Shown: positions 24,788 through 33,780 of the stretch, piece by piece | How positions within the stretch are numbered: position 1 is the stretch's first letter | Layout: each line of letters begins with the position of its first letter | Origin: Janibacter hoylei PVAS-1 | GTDB taxonomy: Bacteria > Actinomycetota > Actinomycetes > Actinomycetales > Dermatophilaceae | NCBI RefSeq assembly: GCF_000297495.1 | Contig: NZ_ALWX01000019.1 | Coordinates: forward strand, 1-64,000 | Direction: 5' to 3' | Length of the DNA stretch: 64,000 nucleotides | The notes under the pieces: model-generated | Seen by the model: only the letters and a program-made list of their open reading frames with translations | Told to the model about the DNA's origin: nothing | Databases searched by the model: none | Translations under genes and position numbers: made by a program

Positions 24788-25955
24788 ATGACACCGACGT
24801 CCACCCCCCTTCGCCGGACGACTGCGGCAGGCCGACTGCCGGGTCGAGGACCTGCGGAAGCTCCTCGAGACCCAGCCCGACCCGCAGCTGACCTTCACCG
24901 ACCGCATCGAGCAGCAGGTGCCGATCTACGACGCCGCCATCCTGCGAGCGGCCATCGCCACCGAGGAGGGTTGTGCCGCAGTCGAGTTCGAGCTCGCGCA
25001 CGTCCTCGCCGACGGCCCCGGCATCTTCGTCATGGCCGGCGCGCTGGCCCACCCCGTCGTCGACCGGGTCTCCGCGGCCTTCGAGGCGATCATCACCACC
25101 GAGCGTGCGAAGGGGGGCGAGGTCGGCGACCACTTCGCCGCCGGCGGCGTCAACGACCGCATCTGGAATGCGCTCGAGAAGCTCGCGGTCGACCACCCCG
25201 AGGACTTCGTCGACTACTACAGCGACGACCTCGTGGCCCTGGCCGCCCGCGCCTGGCTCGGCCCCGGCTACCAGGTGACCAGCCAGGTCAACGTCGTCAA
25301 CCCCGGCGGCGTCGGGCAGACCGTGCACCGCGACTACCACCTCGGCTTCACTTCTCCCGAGGTCACCGAGCGCTACCCCGCGCACGTGCACGCTCTCTCC
25401 CCCGTGCTCACCCTCCAGGGCGCGATCGCCCACTGCGACATGCCCGTCGAGACCGGGCCGACGCTCTACCTCCCGCACTCGCAGAAGTACCCGCACGGCT
25501 ACCTCGCCTACTGGCTCGACGAGTTCCAGGAGTACTTCGGCGAGCACCACGTGCAGCTGCCCCTGACGAAGGGGGATGCCGTCTTCTTCAACCCCGCCCT
25601 CTTCCACGCCGCCGGGTCCAACACGACGAGCGACGTGCGGCGGATGGCCAACCTGCTGCAGATCAGCTCGGCCTTCGGCCGCGCCATGGAGGCCGTCGAC
25701 CGCGAGCGCATCGTCACCGCGATCTACCCGACGCTTCTGTCCCGCACGGCTGCTGGTGTCGGCGTCGACCACGCGGTGAGCGCGAGCGCGGAGGGCTACG
25801 CCTTCCCGACCAACCTCGACCTGGACCAGCCCGTCGACGGCATGTCGCCCCCTTCGCAGGCCGACATCGTGCGGCAGGCTCTCGCCGACGGCGCCACACC
25901 CGCCGACCTCACCACCCGACTCACCGGGCACGCCGCTGCCCGCCGCACCTCCTGA
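24788..25955 (+). CDS. Phytanoyl-CoA dioxygenase family protein (apparent +1 frameshift)
   Basis: Corrected length is 388 residues. The ATG at 24788 (GGAG just upstream) starts MTPTSTP; one extra C in the C6 run at 24804-24809 must be removed to read FAGRLRQADCRVEDLRKLLE and on. The iron/2-oxoglutarate site is visible: HRD in GQTVHRDYHLGF and the distal His in FFNPALFHAAGS, with Arg 13 residues later in VRRMANLL. The family hydroxylates or oxidatively cleaves many small substrates. It heads an operon with an SDR 10 bases downstream and an IolG-like dehydrogenase, so a cyclitol or sugar derivative is a plausible substrate (inference). Confidence 0.82.
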
Positions 25956-25964
25956 AGGAGCCCG

Positions 25965-26735
25965 ATGCAGCAGCTGCTCACCGACAAGGTCGTCCTCGTG
26001 GCGGGAGGCACGTCCGGCGTCGGCGCCGGGATCGCCCGCGCCGCCGTCCGCGAGGGCGCGACCGTCGTCGTCTCGGGGCGCCGACCCGAGCCGGGCGACG
26101 CCCTGGCCGCCGAGCTGGGCGAGCGTGCGAGCGCCGTCACCGGCGACGTCTCCGACCCCGAGCAGGCGAAGGGGGTCGTCGCCGCCACGATCGAGCGGCA
26201 CGGCCGCATCGACTGCCTCGTCAACTGCGCCGGGCTCACCGACCGCGGCTCAGTCCTCGACACGACGCCCGAGCTCTTCGACGCGCACATCGCGACCAAC
26301 CTGCGCGGCCCCTTCTTCACCATGCAGGCCGCGATCGCCGACATGACCGCCCGCTCGGCGCCGGTCACGATCGTCAACATCGCGAGCATCAGCGCCCAGG
26401 GCGGCCAGCCCTACCTCGCGCCCTACGTCGCGGCCAAGGCGGGCCTGCTCGGGCTGACGAAGAACGTCGCCCACGCCCACCGCTTCGACCGGATCCGGGT
26501 CAACGCGCTCAATATCGGGTGGACGCAGACCGAGGGCGAGGACGCGACGCAGCGCCGCTTCCACGACGCCGGCGACGACTGGGTGGAGCAGGCGGGCGCC
26601 CGCCTGCCCATGGGCAGGCTCGGGCAGGTCGACGAGATCGCGGACGCGGTCGTCTTCCTGCTCTCGGACCGCAGCGGGGTCGTCACCGGCTCCGTCATCG
26701 ACTGGGACCAGCAGGTCATCGGAGGGCAGGACTGA
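25965..26735 (+). CDS. Short-chain dehydrogenase/reductase
   Basis: 256 residues with the classical SDR set: TGxxxGxG variant GGTSGVGAGIA at residues about 14-24, NCAG (LVNCAGLTD), catalytic Ser (IVNIASISAQG), YxxxK (YVAAKAG) and the C-terminal FLLSDRSGVVTGSVIDWDQQ, typical of the FabG-like sugar/cyclitol dehydrogenases. An AAGGAG lies before ATG 25965. It is followed two bases after its stop by the Gfo/Idh/MocA gene. Substrate unknown. Confidence 0.88.
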   Translation: MQQLLTDKVVLVAGGTSGVGAGIARAAVREGATVVVSGRRPEPGDALAAELGERASAVTGDVSDPEQAKGVVAATIERHGRIDCLVNCAGLTDRGSVLDTTPELFDAHIATNLRGPFFTMQAAIADMTARSAPVTIVNIASISAQGGQPYLAPYVAAKAGLLGLTKNVAHAHRFDRIRVNALNIGWTQTEGEDATQRRFHDAGDDWVEQAGARLPMGRLGQVDEIADAVVFLLSDRSGVVTGSVIDWDQQVIGGQD

Positions 26736-26736
26736 G

Positions 26737-27762
26737 ATGCGCATCGGACTCATCGGCCTCGGGCGCATCGGCGCCTTCCACGCCGACACCCTCGCCGGGC
26801 TCGACCACGTCGACGAGCTCGTCGTCACCGACCCGGTCGCCGCGGCCGTCGAGGCCGTCACCGGCCGGATCGGCAACGCCACGGCGGTCGCCGACCCCGA
26901 CGCGCTGCTCGCCTCGGGCGTCGACGGCGTCGTCATCGCGGCGGCCACCAATGCGCACGCCGACCTCATCCGCGCGGCCGTGGCGCAAGGAGTCCCGACC
27001 TTCTGCGAAAAGCCGGTCGCCGGCACGATCGCCGAGTCGCTCGCCGTCGAGGCAGCCGTCGCCGGCAGCGACGTGCCGGTCCAGATCGGGTACCCGCGCC
27101 GTTTCGACCCGGCCTTCGTCGCCGCGCGTGACGCGGTCCGATCCGGCGAGCTGGGCCGGGTGACGACCGTCCGCTCGACGACCCTAGACCCCGCCCCGCC
27201 GCCGGCGGCCTACCTCGCCGTGAGCGGGGGCATCTTCCGCGACTGCTCCGTGCACGACCTCGACGCGGTGCGCTGGGTGACCGGCCAGGAGGTCGTCGAG
27301 GTCTACGCCACCGGCGCGGTCGACCCCGACGCCCCGGCCGAGATGTACGCCGCCCACGGCGACCACTCGACGGTCTCGGCGCTGCTCACCCTCTCCGACG
27401 GCACGATCGGTGTCGTGTCCAACACCCGCACCAACGGCCGCGGCTACGACGTGCGGCTCGAGGTCCACGGCATGGCCGACGCGGTGGCCGCGGGTCTCGA
27501 CGAGGGGCTCCCCCTTCGCTCGACGACGCCGGGCGCGACCTGGCCCGCGGGCCCGGCCCACGGGTTCTTCATGGACCGGCTCGCCGAGGCCTTCCGCATC
27601 GAGCTCGGCGTCTTCACCCGCGTCGCGGCCGGCGAGGTCGACAACCCGTGCACCGTCGCCGACGCCATGGGCACCGCGTGGGCGGCCGAGGCCGCGACGC
27701 TGTCGCTGGCCGAGCACCGGCCCGTGACGATCGACGAGATCCGCGCCGCCAGCGGCGCCTGA
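26737..27762 (+). CDS. Gfo/Idh/MocA oxidoreductase, inositol 2-dehydrogenase-like (iolG paralogue)
   Basis: 341 residues. NAD site GLIGLGRIGAFHAD at the N-terminus, FCEKPVAG near residue 90, and the catalytic region GGIFRDCSVHDLDAVRWVTG with the conserved Asp/His. By eye it is clearly paralogous to IolG at 41872-42888, sharing many blocks across its length. The position after a dioxygenase and an SDR suggests a catabolic pathway for a substituted inositol or related polyol; that is inference. It converges with the FAD reductase gene. Confidence 0.88.
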   Translation: MRIGLIGLGRIGAFHADTLAGLDHVDELVVTDPVAAAVEAVTGRIGNATAVADPDALLASGVDGVVIAAATNAHADLIRAAVAQGVPTFCEKPVAGTIAESLAVEAAVAGSDVPVQIGYPRRFDPAFVAARDAVRSGELGRVTTVRSTTLDPAPPPAAYLAVSGGIFRDCSVHDLDAVRWVTGQEVVEVYATGAVDPDAPAEMYAAHGDHSTVSALLTLSDGTIGVVSNTRTNGRGYDVRLEVHGMADAVAAGLDEGLPLRSTTPGATWPAGPAHGFFMDRLAEAFRIELGVFTRVAAGEVDNPCTVADAMGTAWAAEAATLSLAEHRPVTIDEIRAASGA

Positions 27763-27783
27763 ATCACCGCAGGGAGCCCTGAG

Positions 27784-29007
27784 TCACCGCAGGGAGCGAA
27801 GGGCGACCCCCGGGTCCGCGAGTGCCGCGGGGTCGGGGGTCGCGTGCGTCGCGATGAGCTGCTCGGCGACGCGGATGTCCTTGGCGACGACCGGGCCCCG
27901 GCCGAGCGAGGTGGCTGCGACGAGCCGCCCCCCGGCGTCGAGACCGAAGTGGATCAGCGATCCGTCCTCGCGGCGACGTACGACCTCGTCGACGGCGGTC
28001 GTCGGCAGGCCGGCGGTCTGCAGCATCTGGTCGTACTGGTCGGACCAAAACCAGGGGACGGCGACGTGCGGCTCCTGCCCACCCGTCATCGACGCGGCGA
28101 CGGTGACCGCCTGGTCGTGGGCGCTGCGCCAGGACTCGACGCGCACCCGGTGACCGCTGCGGGCGTCGGGGAAGGCCGCGCAGTCCCCCGCTGCCCAGAC
28201 CCGCGGGTCGCTCGTCCGCAGCTGCTCGTCGACGACGATGCCGTCCTCGACGAGCAGCCCTGCCGCAGCGGCGATCTCGGTGTGTGGGGCGGCTCCGACA
28301 CCGGCGACGACCGTGTCCACGTCGAGGCTCTCGCCGGTGGAGAGACTGGCGCGCAACCCTCCCTCGTGCCGCTCCACGGCGGTGACGGTCGTGCCCGTGC
28401 GCACCTCGACCCCGTGCGCCGCGTGCAGCGCGACGACCCGCTCGGCGACGACCGGCGGGACCATCCGGGCCAGGGCACGCTCGGCGGCCTCGACGACGAC
28501 GACCTCCATGCCCCGTTCGCGGGCTCCCGCCGCGATCTCCAGGCCGATGAAGCCCGCACCGATGACGAGCAGCCGCCCGCCCCTGCTCACGAGGTCACGC
28601 AGCGTGGCGGCGTCGGAGTGGGTGCGCAGGTAGTGCACGTGATCGAGGCCCAGCCGGCGCGGCCCAGCGCCGGTCGCGAGCAGCAGCCGGTCGTAGGGCA
28701 CGGGCCCGTCGGTGGTCTCGACGGTCCGCGCCTCGCGGTCGATGCCGGTGACGTCCACCCCGAGACGAAGGGCGACCCCCGCCTCGGCCAGCGCCTCCGC
28801 CGTCCACGGGTGGACCAGCTCGGCGTCGTCGGCGGCCAGGGCCGCCTTGGAGAGGGGCGGGCGCTCGTAGGCGATGACGTCTTCACGGCCGAGCAGGGTG
28901 ATCGCGCCGGTGAAGCCGCGCTCGCGCAGCGCCATCGCCGCCCGGGTGCCGCATTCGCCGGCACCGACGACGACGATCCGCTCCGGCCCGCGCGTGCTCT
29001 CGCTCAT
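27784..29007 (-). CDS. FAD-dependent ferredoxin/rubredoxin reductase-like oxidoreductase
   Basis: 407 residues. Two nucleotide folds: FAD-binding IVVVGAGECGTRAAMALRER with ERPPLSK, and NAD-binding LLVIGAGFIGLEIAAGARER near residue 150. VWAAGDCAAFP is the second FAD motif and VPWFWSDQYDQMLQTAG the C-terminal reductase domain. Such enzymes pass electrons from NAD(P)H to ferredoxins serving P450s or Rieske oxygenases; no such partner is encoded nearby. A direct repeat TCACCGCAGGGA occurs twice (27764-27796), across the stop region. Confidence 0.88.
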   Translation of the reverse strand: MSESTRGPERIVVVGAGECGTRAAMALRERGFTGAITLLGREDVIAYERPPLSKAALAADDAELVHPWTAEALAEAGVALRLGVDVTGIDREARTVETTDGPVPYDRLLLATGAGPRRLGLDHVHYLRTHSDAATLRDLVSRGGRLLVIGAGFIGLEIAAGARERGMEVVVVEAAERALARMVPPVVAERVVALHAAHGVEVRTGTTVTAVERHEGGLRASLSTGESLDVDTVVAGVGAAPHTEIAAAAGLLVEDGIVVDEQLRTSDPRVWAAGDCAAFPDARSGHRVRVESWRSAHDQAVTVAASMTGGQEPHVAVPWFWSDQYDQMLQTAGLPTTAVDEVVRRREDGSLIHFGLDAGGRLVAATSLGRGPVVAKDIRVAEQLIATHATPDPAALADPGVALRSLR

Positions 29008-29195
29008 GACCCGACCTTCGCACAGGGTCCGACGGCGGTCACGCGCGCGCCACGCGGCGACGTCGAGGACATGTCACCGCTCGACGAGAGTGCCGTGTGC
29101 TCCGGGATCGCTCGCCGCTGGCCGGACATCCGCCCCCTTCGACCGGCTGCGCTGACAGACTGGAGCCGGACACCGACGTCACGCAGGAGGACCCC

Positions 29196-30005
29196 GTGAG
29201 CACCATACCGCCCGAGGACATCGACACCCAGGGCCACGCCGGCCTGCTCATCGGCTCGCAGTGGAGCCCGCCCGGCGACCCGACGTGGGTCGCGGTCATC
29301 GCGCACGGCTACGGCGAGCACATCGGGCGCTACCAGTGGGTGGCCGAGCGGCTCACCGCCGACGGCGCCGTCGTCTACGGGCACGACCACGTCGGCCACG
29401 GGCGCAGCGAGGGCGAGCGGGTGCTGATCGAGGACTTCGAGCGGGTCGTCGACGACCTGCACCTGCTCGTGCAGCGTGCCCACGTAGAGCACCCCGACCT
29501 GCCGCTCGTGCTCATCGGCCACTCGATGGGCGGCATGATCGCCGCCCGCTACACCCAGCGCCACCCCGAGACGCTCACGGCAACGGTGCTCTCCGGCCCG
29601 GTGCTCGGCTCGTGGGAGCCGACCGCCCTGGCCGACCTCGACGAGATCCCGCCGACGCCGATCGACATCACGACCCTGAGCCGCGACCCCGACGTCGGGC
29701 GTGCCTACGAGGCCGACGAGCTCGTCTGGCACGGCGACTTCACGCGGCCCACCCTCCTCGCGCTGCGCGCCTGCCTCGAGACGATCACTGCGGGTGGGCG
29801 CCTGCAGGTCCCGACGATCTGGCTGCACGGCGCCGACGACCAGCTCGTCCCGATCGACCGCTCCGACGAGGGCTGGGCACACATCGCCCCCGACGGCGCC
29901 CCGTCGAAGCGCTACCCCGGCGCCCGCCACGAGATCTTCAACGAGACCAACCGCGAAGAGGTCCTCGACGACGCCCTCGCCTTCGTGCACGAGCACATCG
30001 GCTGA
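29196..30005 (+). CDS. Alpha/beta hydrolase, monoacylglycerol-lipase-like
   Basis: 269 residues from GTG 29196, set by AGGAGG five bases upstream. The hydrolase_4 (serine aminopeptidase S33) features are clear: VAVIAHGYGEHIGRY (oxyanion region), GHDHVGHGRSEG, nucleophile GHSMGG near residue 110, Asp in LHGADDQLVPI and His in PGARHEIFNE. Family members cleave monoacylglycerols or lysophospholipids in the cytoplasm. It is monocistronic, with the FAD reductase divergent upstream. Confidence 0.88.
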   Translation: MSTIPPEDIDTQGHAGLLIGSQWSPPGDPTWVAVIAHGYGEHIGRYQWVAERLTADGAVVYGHDHVGHGRSEGERVLIEDFERVVDDLHLLVQRAHVEHPDLPLVLIGHSMGGMIAARYTQRHPETLTATVLSGPVLGSWEPTALADLDEIPPTPIDITTLSRDPDVGRAYEADELVWHGDFTRPTLLALRACLETITAGGRLQVPTIWLHGADDQLVPIDRSDEGWAHIAPDGAPSKRYPGARHEIFNETNREEVLDDALAFVHEHIG

Positions 30006-30046
30006 TCGAACTCCCGGTCGAAGGGTGGACGGGGTCGAGCCTGACG

Positions 30047-30098
30047 GCGTTGGTGTCACCTGGCCCCCCGGAGAGAGGCAACCGGGTGACACCAACGC
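30047..30098. terminator. Palindrome between convergent hydrolase and iolA genes
   Basis: Arms GCGTTGGTGTCACCTGG (30047-30063) and 30082-30098 pair with a single mismatch around an 18-base loop. A third partial copy of the right arm follows to 30122. The position between the 3' ends of convergent genes fits a bidirectional terminator, although there is no T-tract. The repeated third copy suggests a member of another dispersed repeat family. Confidence 0.6.
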
Positions 30099-30175
30099 TG
30101 CCGGGTGACGATAACGCTGCCAGCCAGGCCGCTCACCCGCCCTCGCTGACGCTCGGTCGGCGCGCCGCGCCGTCG

Positions 30176-31684
30176 TCAGTCGTTTTGCGGGAACCCGAGG
30201 TTGAGGCCCCCGTGGCTCGGGTCGAGCCAGCGCTGGGTGACCGCCTTGGTGCGGGTGAAGAAGTGCACGCCCTCGATGCCGTGGGCGTGCGTGTCGCCGA
30301 AGAGGCTGTTCTTCCACCCACCGAAGGAGTAGTAGGCCATCGGCGTGGGGATCGGCACGTTGATGCCGACCATCCCGACCTCGACCTCGTGCTGGAAGCG
30401 TCGCGCTGCCCCACCGTCGTTGGTGAAGATCGTCGTGCCGTTGCCGTAGGGGTTGTCGTTGATCAGCTGCAGGCCCTCGTCGTAGGAGCCCACCCGCACG
30501 ACCGAGAGCACCGGGCCGAAGATCTCGTCCGTGTAGATCGACATCTGCGGCGTCACCCGGTCGAAGAGCGTCGGCTTGAGGAAGAAGCCCCCACCCAGGT
30601 CGCCCGCACCCTCGCGCCCGTCGATGACGAGCTCCGCGCCGGCCTCGACGCCCTCCTCGACGTAGCCGGTGACCTTGTCCAGGTGCGCCCGGGTGACGAG
30701 CGGCCCCATGTCGGAGTCGCCCATGCCGTCACCGGTGCGCAGGGTGCGGGTGCGCTCGGCGATCTTGGCGACGAGCTCGTCGGCGATCGTGTCGGTCGCG
30801 AGCACGACCGAGATCGCCATGCACCGCTCCCCCGCAGCCCCGTAGCCGGCGTTGACCGCGGCGTCGGCGGCCAGGTCGAGGTCGGCGTCGGGCAGGACGA
30901 GCATGTGGTTCTTCGCGCCGCCGAGCGCCTGGACCCGCTTGCCGGCGGCGACCCCGCGCTCGTAGACGTAGCGCGCGATCGGCGTCGACCCGACGAAGGA
31001 GACCGCCTTGACGTCGGTGTGGTCGAGCAGCGCGTCGACCGCCTCCTTGTCGCCGTGCACGACGTTGACCACGCCGTCCGGCACTCCGGCCTCACGCCAC
31101 AGGTCGGCGATGAGGTTGACCGCGGTCGGGTCCTTCTCGCTCGGCTTGATGACGACGGTGTTGCCCGTCGCGACGGCGATGGGGACGAACCACAGCGGCA
31201 CCATGGCCGGGAAGTTGAAGGGCGAGATGATCGCGACGACCCCGAGCGGCTGGAGGATCGAGTAGGCGTCGATGCTCGTCGAGACGTTTTCGGAGAAGCC
31301 ACCCTTGAGCAGCTGCGGGATGCCGCAGGCGAACTCGACGACCTCCTGGCCGCGCGAGATCTCCCCCTTGGCGTCCTCGTAGGTCTTGCCGTGCTCGGCG
31401 GTGATCGCCTTGGCGATCTCGTCCTTCCGCTCCTCGAGCAGCTGACGGAAGGCGAAGAGCGCCCGCACGCGACGGGCGAGCGAGATGTGGCCCCACTCCT
31501 GCGCCGCCGCCTTGGCCTTGGCCACGACCTCGTCGACGGTCTCGGCGCTGGCGAGGTCGAGGGTCCCGGTGACCTCGCCGGTCGCGGGGTTGTAGACCTC
31601 GCTGGTCCGGCCGGGCTCCCCCTGCCACGACTGGTGACCGACGAGGTGGGTGATGCGACCGGGCGCGGTCGGGCTGGCGCTCAT
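30176..31684 (-). CDS. iolA: CoA-acylating methylmalonate-semialdehyde dehydrogenase
   Basis: 502 residues from ATG 31684, set by AGGAGG six bases upstream. It converts malonate semialdehyde, the end product of inositol breakdown, to acetyl-CoA and CO2. Aldehyde-dehydrogenase motifs: ISPFNFPAMVPLWFVP near residue 145, cofactor segment VIKPSEKDP, GGAKNHMLVLPDAD and catalytic Cys in GERCMAISVV near residue 285. It is the last gene of the locus and is separated from the upstream operon by a hairpin and its own operator-like site, so it is probably transcribed on its own. Confidence 0.93.
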   Translation of the reverse strand: MSASPTAPGRITHLVGHQSWQGEPGRTSEVYNPATGEVTGTLDLASAETVDEVVAKAKAAAQEWGHISLARRVRALFAFRQLLEERKDEIAKAITAEHGKTYEDAKGEISRGQEVVEFACGIPQLLKGGFSENVSTSIDAYSILQPLGVVAIISPFNFPAMVPLWFVPIAVATGNTVVIKPSEKDPTAVNLIADLWREAGVPDGVVNVVHGDKEAVDALLDHTDVKAVSFVGSTPIARYVYERGVAAGKRVQALGGAKNHMLVLPDADLDLAADAAVNAGYGAAGERCMAISVVLATDTIADELVAKIAERTRTLRTGDGMGDSDMGPLVTRAHLDKVTGYVEEGVEAGAELVIDGREGAGDLGGGFFLKPTLFDRVTPQMSIYTDEIFGPVLSVVRVGSYDEGLQLINDNPYGNGTTIFTNDGGAARRFQHEVEVGMVGINVPIPTPMAYYSFGGWKNSLFGDTHAHGIEGVHFFTRTKAVTQRWLDPSHGGLNLGFPQND

Positions 31685-31711
31685 CTGTGCCCTCCTTTGG
31701 GCAACGGTGAC

Positions 31712-31729
31712 TTTGTCCTGACATATTAA
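31712..31729. promoter_or_regulatory. IolR/GntR operator candidate upstream of iolA
   Basis: TTTGTCCTGACATATTAA, 27 bases before the iolA start. The site upstream of iolG/gntR at 42968-42985 reads TTTGTCAGGACATATTGA, identical at 15 of 18 positions. Both contain a TGTC-NN-GACA palindrome. Sharing between two promoters of one locus, one of them next to a GntR gene, makes it the best candidate for that regulator's binding site. Confidence 0.75.
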
Positions 31730-31742
31730 CAACTGGTCGGGG

Positions 31743-31783
31743 TGAGCGGTACCCCCTTCATCCGGGCGAAGGGGGGTGGCTCA
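31743..31783 (-). terminator. Terminator after the iol/ABC operon
   Basis: Arms 31751-31759 (ACCCCCTTC) and 31768-31777 (GAAGGGGGG-T) with an eight-base loop, extended outward by TGAGC/GGCTCA with a small bulge. It lies immediately after the stop of the Gfo/Idh gene and before the iolA operator. The stem is built from the CGAAGGGGG word that is common in this genome. No T-tract follows. Confidence 0.65.
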
Positions 31784-32896
31784 GGGCAGGGCGACGCCGA
31801 CCGGTCGTCCGCTCGCGAGGGACTCCATCCCGGCGGAGCAGACGAGCGTCGAGAGCCAGCCGTCGCGGCTCGTGGCCCCGACGACCTCGCCACGGAGGGT
31901 GGCGTCGACCCAGGCTTGGACCTCGAGGTCGTAGGCCCGCTCGAAACGGACGCGGTAGTCGGGCGCGATCGGGCCACCCCAGCTGCCCGCGGCGCCGTCG
32001 ACCCCCTGCGGACCGACGGTCGTCGTGTACATCTCGCCCCACGGTCGGCCGATGATCGCGCTGCCGTCCTCACCGACGGCCTCGACACGGACCTCGTAGC
32101 CGGTGCGGCTGCTCACGAAGACCTCGTTGGTCACCACCGCCCCGGACTCCATCCGGAAGATCGAGACCTGCGGGTCGACCACCCCGTCGAGGGCGTGCCG
32201 CGTCGGGGTCGGGCTGATGACCTGGATCGAGACGATCTCCTCGCCGAGCAGCCAGCGCGCGCAGTCGACCTCGTGCACGAGGCTGTCGCGGACGATCATC
32301 TCGGAGCGGAAGTCGGGATTGGGCACGGACAGGTTGCGGTGGGTCTGGTGGAGCAGGAGCGTGCGCCCCATCCGGCCGGAGCCGAGCAGCTCGTGCAGCC
32401 GGGTGTACTCGGGGTCGAAGCGCCGCATGAAGCCGACCTGGACGAGCGGGCGGCCGACCGCCCGCTCGGCCTCGATGACGCGCAGCGAGGAGGCGCTGTC
32501 CATCGTCAGCGGCTTTTCGCACAGCACGTGCACGCCCCGCTCGAAGCACGCGAGCAGCTGCTCCTCGTGGACCGACCCCGGCGAGGCGAGGACGACCGCA
32601 TCGACCTCGGGGTCGACGATGAGGTCGAGCGGGTCGGCGTGCACCCGCACCGGGCCGCCGACCCCGCCGAGCTCGTCGGCGAGCGCCTGGGCCCGCTCGA
32701 CGTCGGGGTCGGCGACCGCGGAGAGGCGGGCCTCCACGATCCGCGACGCGAGCCGCCGCGCGTGGTCGGCGCCCATCGTGCCGACCCCGACCACCCCGAC
32801 GCGCAGCCCGGCGCGACGGCCCCGGCCACCCTCCGGTCCCTGAGAAGCGAGGCCGCCTGCGGCCGCAGCGTCTCGAAGGGCAGGACTCGACGTCAC
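31781..32896 (-). CDS. Gfo/Idh/MocA oxidoreductase of the inositol locus
   Basis: 371 residues; third member of this family in the window. NAD site VGVVGVGTMGADHARR, LCEKPLTM near residue 130, and the conserved VHEVDCARWLLGEE. Probably an inositol or scyllo-inositol dehydrogenase. The first 30 residues (LRDAAAAGGLASQGPEGG) are the translation of palindromic repeat family A (32835-32880) and precede the real fold, so the native start may be further in or the repeat added a tail. It overlaps the ABC ATPase stop by 4 bases. Confidence 0.85.
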   Translation of the reverse strand: MTSSPALRDAAAAGGLASQGPEGGRGRRAGLRVGVVGVGTMGADHARRLASRIVEARLSAVADPDVERAQALADELGGVGGPVRVHADPLDLIVDPEVDAVVLASPGSVHEEQLLACFERGVHVLCEKPLTMDSASSLRVIEAERAVGRPLVQVGFMRRFDPEYTRLHELLGSGRMGRTLLLHQTHRNLSVPNPDFRSEMIVRDSLVHEVDCARWLLGEEIVSIQVISPTPTRHALDGVVDPQVSIFRMESGAVVTNEVFVSSRTGYEVRVEAVGEDGSAIIGRPWGEMYTTTVGPQGVDGAAGSWGGPIAPDYRVRFERAYDLEVQAWVDATLRGEVVGATSRDGWLSTLVCSAGMESLASGRPVGVALP

Positions 32897-33780
32897 TGCG
32901 ACGTCTCCTCCTGCACCTGCGGCTTGCCGGGCCCGGCGAGCTGCCGCACCTCCGGGTCGGCCGGGTCCACCCGCTTGCCGGGGTCCACGTCACCGAGCTC
33001 GTGCTTGAGCGCGTCGAGCTCCTGCCCGCCGGCCATCTCCGCCGTCAGCTGGTCGAGCGTCAGCTCGTCGCGGTGGGCGTCGAGGGTGAGCCGGCCGAGC
33101 TTGAGGATGAGGAAGTGGTTGCCCACGAGGTAGGCGTGGTGCGGGTTGTGGGTGATGAAGACGACTCCCAGACCGGCGTCGCGCGCCTTGGCGATGTACT
33201 TGAGCACGACGCCCGACTGCTTGACGCCCAGGGCCGCGGTCGGCTCGTCGAGGATGATGACCTTGGCCCCGAAGTAGATCGCGCGGGCGATGGCGATGCA
33301 CTGCTTCTGACCACCCGACAGACCACCGACCGGCCGGTCGAGGTCGCCGATGTGGATGCCCATCTTCTGCAGCTCTTTGTCGGCGATCGACCTCATCCGG
33401 GCCGCGTCGAGGAAGGGCCCCTTGCGCAGCTCGTTGCCCATGAAGAAGTTGCGCCACACCGACATGAGCGGCGCCAGCGCGAGGTCCTGGTAGACCGTCG
33501 CGATGCCGAGCGCCTGCGCGGCACGCGGCGACGCGAGGCTGCGGCTCACCCCGTTGACCTCGAAGGTCCCCGTGGTGTGCTCGTGCAGCCCGGCCATGAT
33601 CTTGATGAGCGTCGACTTGCCGGCACCGTTGTCACCGAGGACGCAGGTCACCTCGCCGGGGTAGACCTCGAGATTGACGCCCTGCAGCGCATTGACGTTG
33701 CCGTAGGACTTGCCGACGTCCTTCATGCCGACGAGGGGCTCGACGTCGGCCGCGCGCCGCGGCGTGGTCTGGGTGCTCAT
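32893..33780 (-). CDS. Sugar ABC transporter, ATP-binding subunit
   Basis: 295 residues with one ABC domain: Walker A GDNGAGKST near residue 48, Q-loop VYQDLALAP, signature LSGGQKQ, Walker B VIILDEPTAA and H-loop FITHNPHHA. RbsA/XylG-type ATPases usually have two tandem domains; this is the short single-domain type seen in some actinobacterial carbohydrate uptake systems. It overlaps the permease gene by 4 bases. With the downstream genes it should import inositol (inference from context). Confidence 0.9.
   Translation of the reverse strand: MSTQTTPRRAADVEPLVGMKDVGKSYGNVNALQGVNLEVYPGEVTCVLGDNGAGKSTLIKIMAGLHEHTTGTFEVNGVSRSLASPRAAQALGIATVYQDLALAPLMSVWRNFFMGNELRKGPFLDAARMRSIADKELQKMGIHIGDLDRPVGGLSGGQKQCIAIARAIYFGAKVIILDEPTAALGVKQSGVVLKYIAKARDAGLGVVFITHNPHHAYLVGNHFLILKLGRLTLDAHRDELTLDQLTAEMAGGQELDALKHELGDVDPGKRVDPADPEVRQLAGPGKPQVQEETSQ

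Noticed and set aside
26737-27762. Calling this gene iolG
   Set aside because: A better IolG lies at the head of the iol operon; this paralogue is in a different operon and its substrate is unknown.
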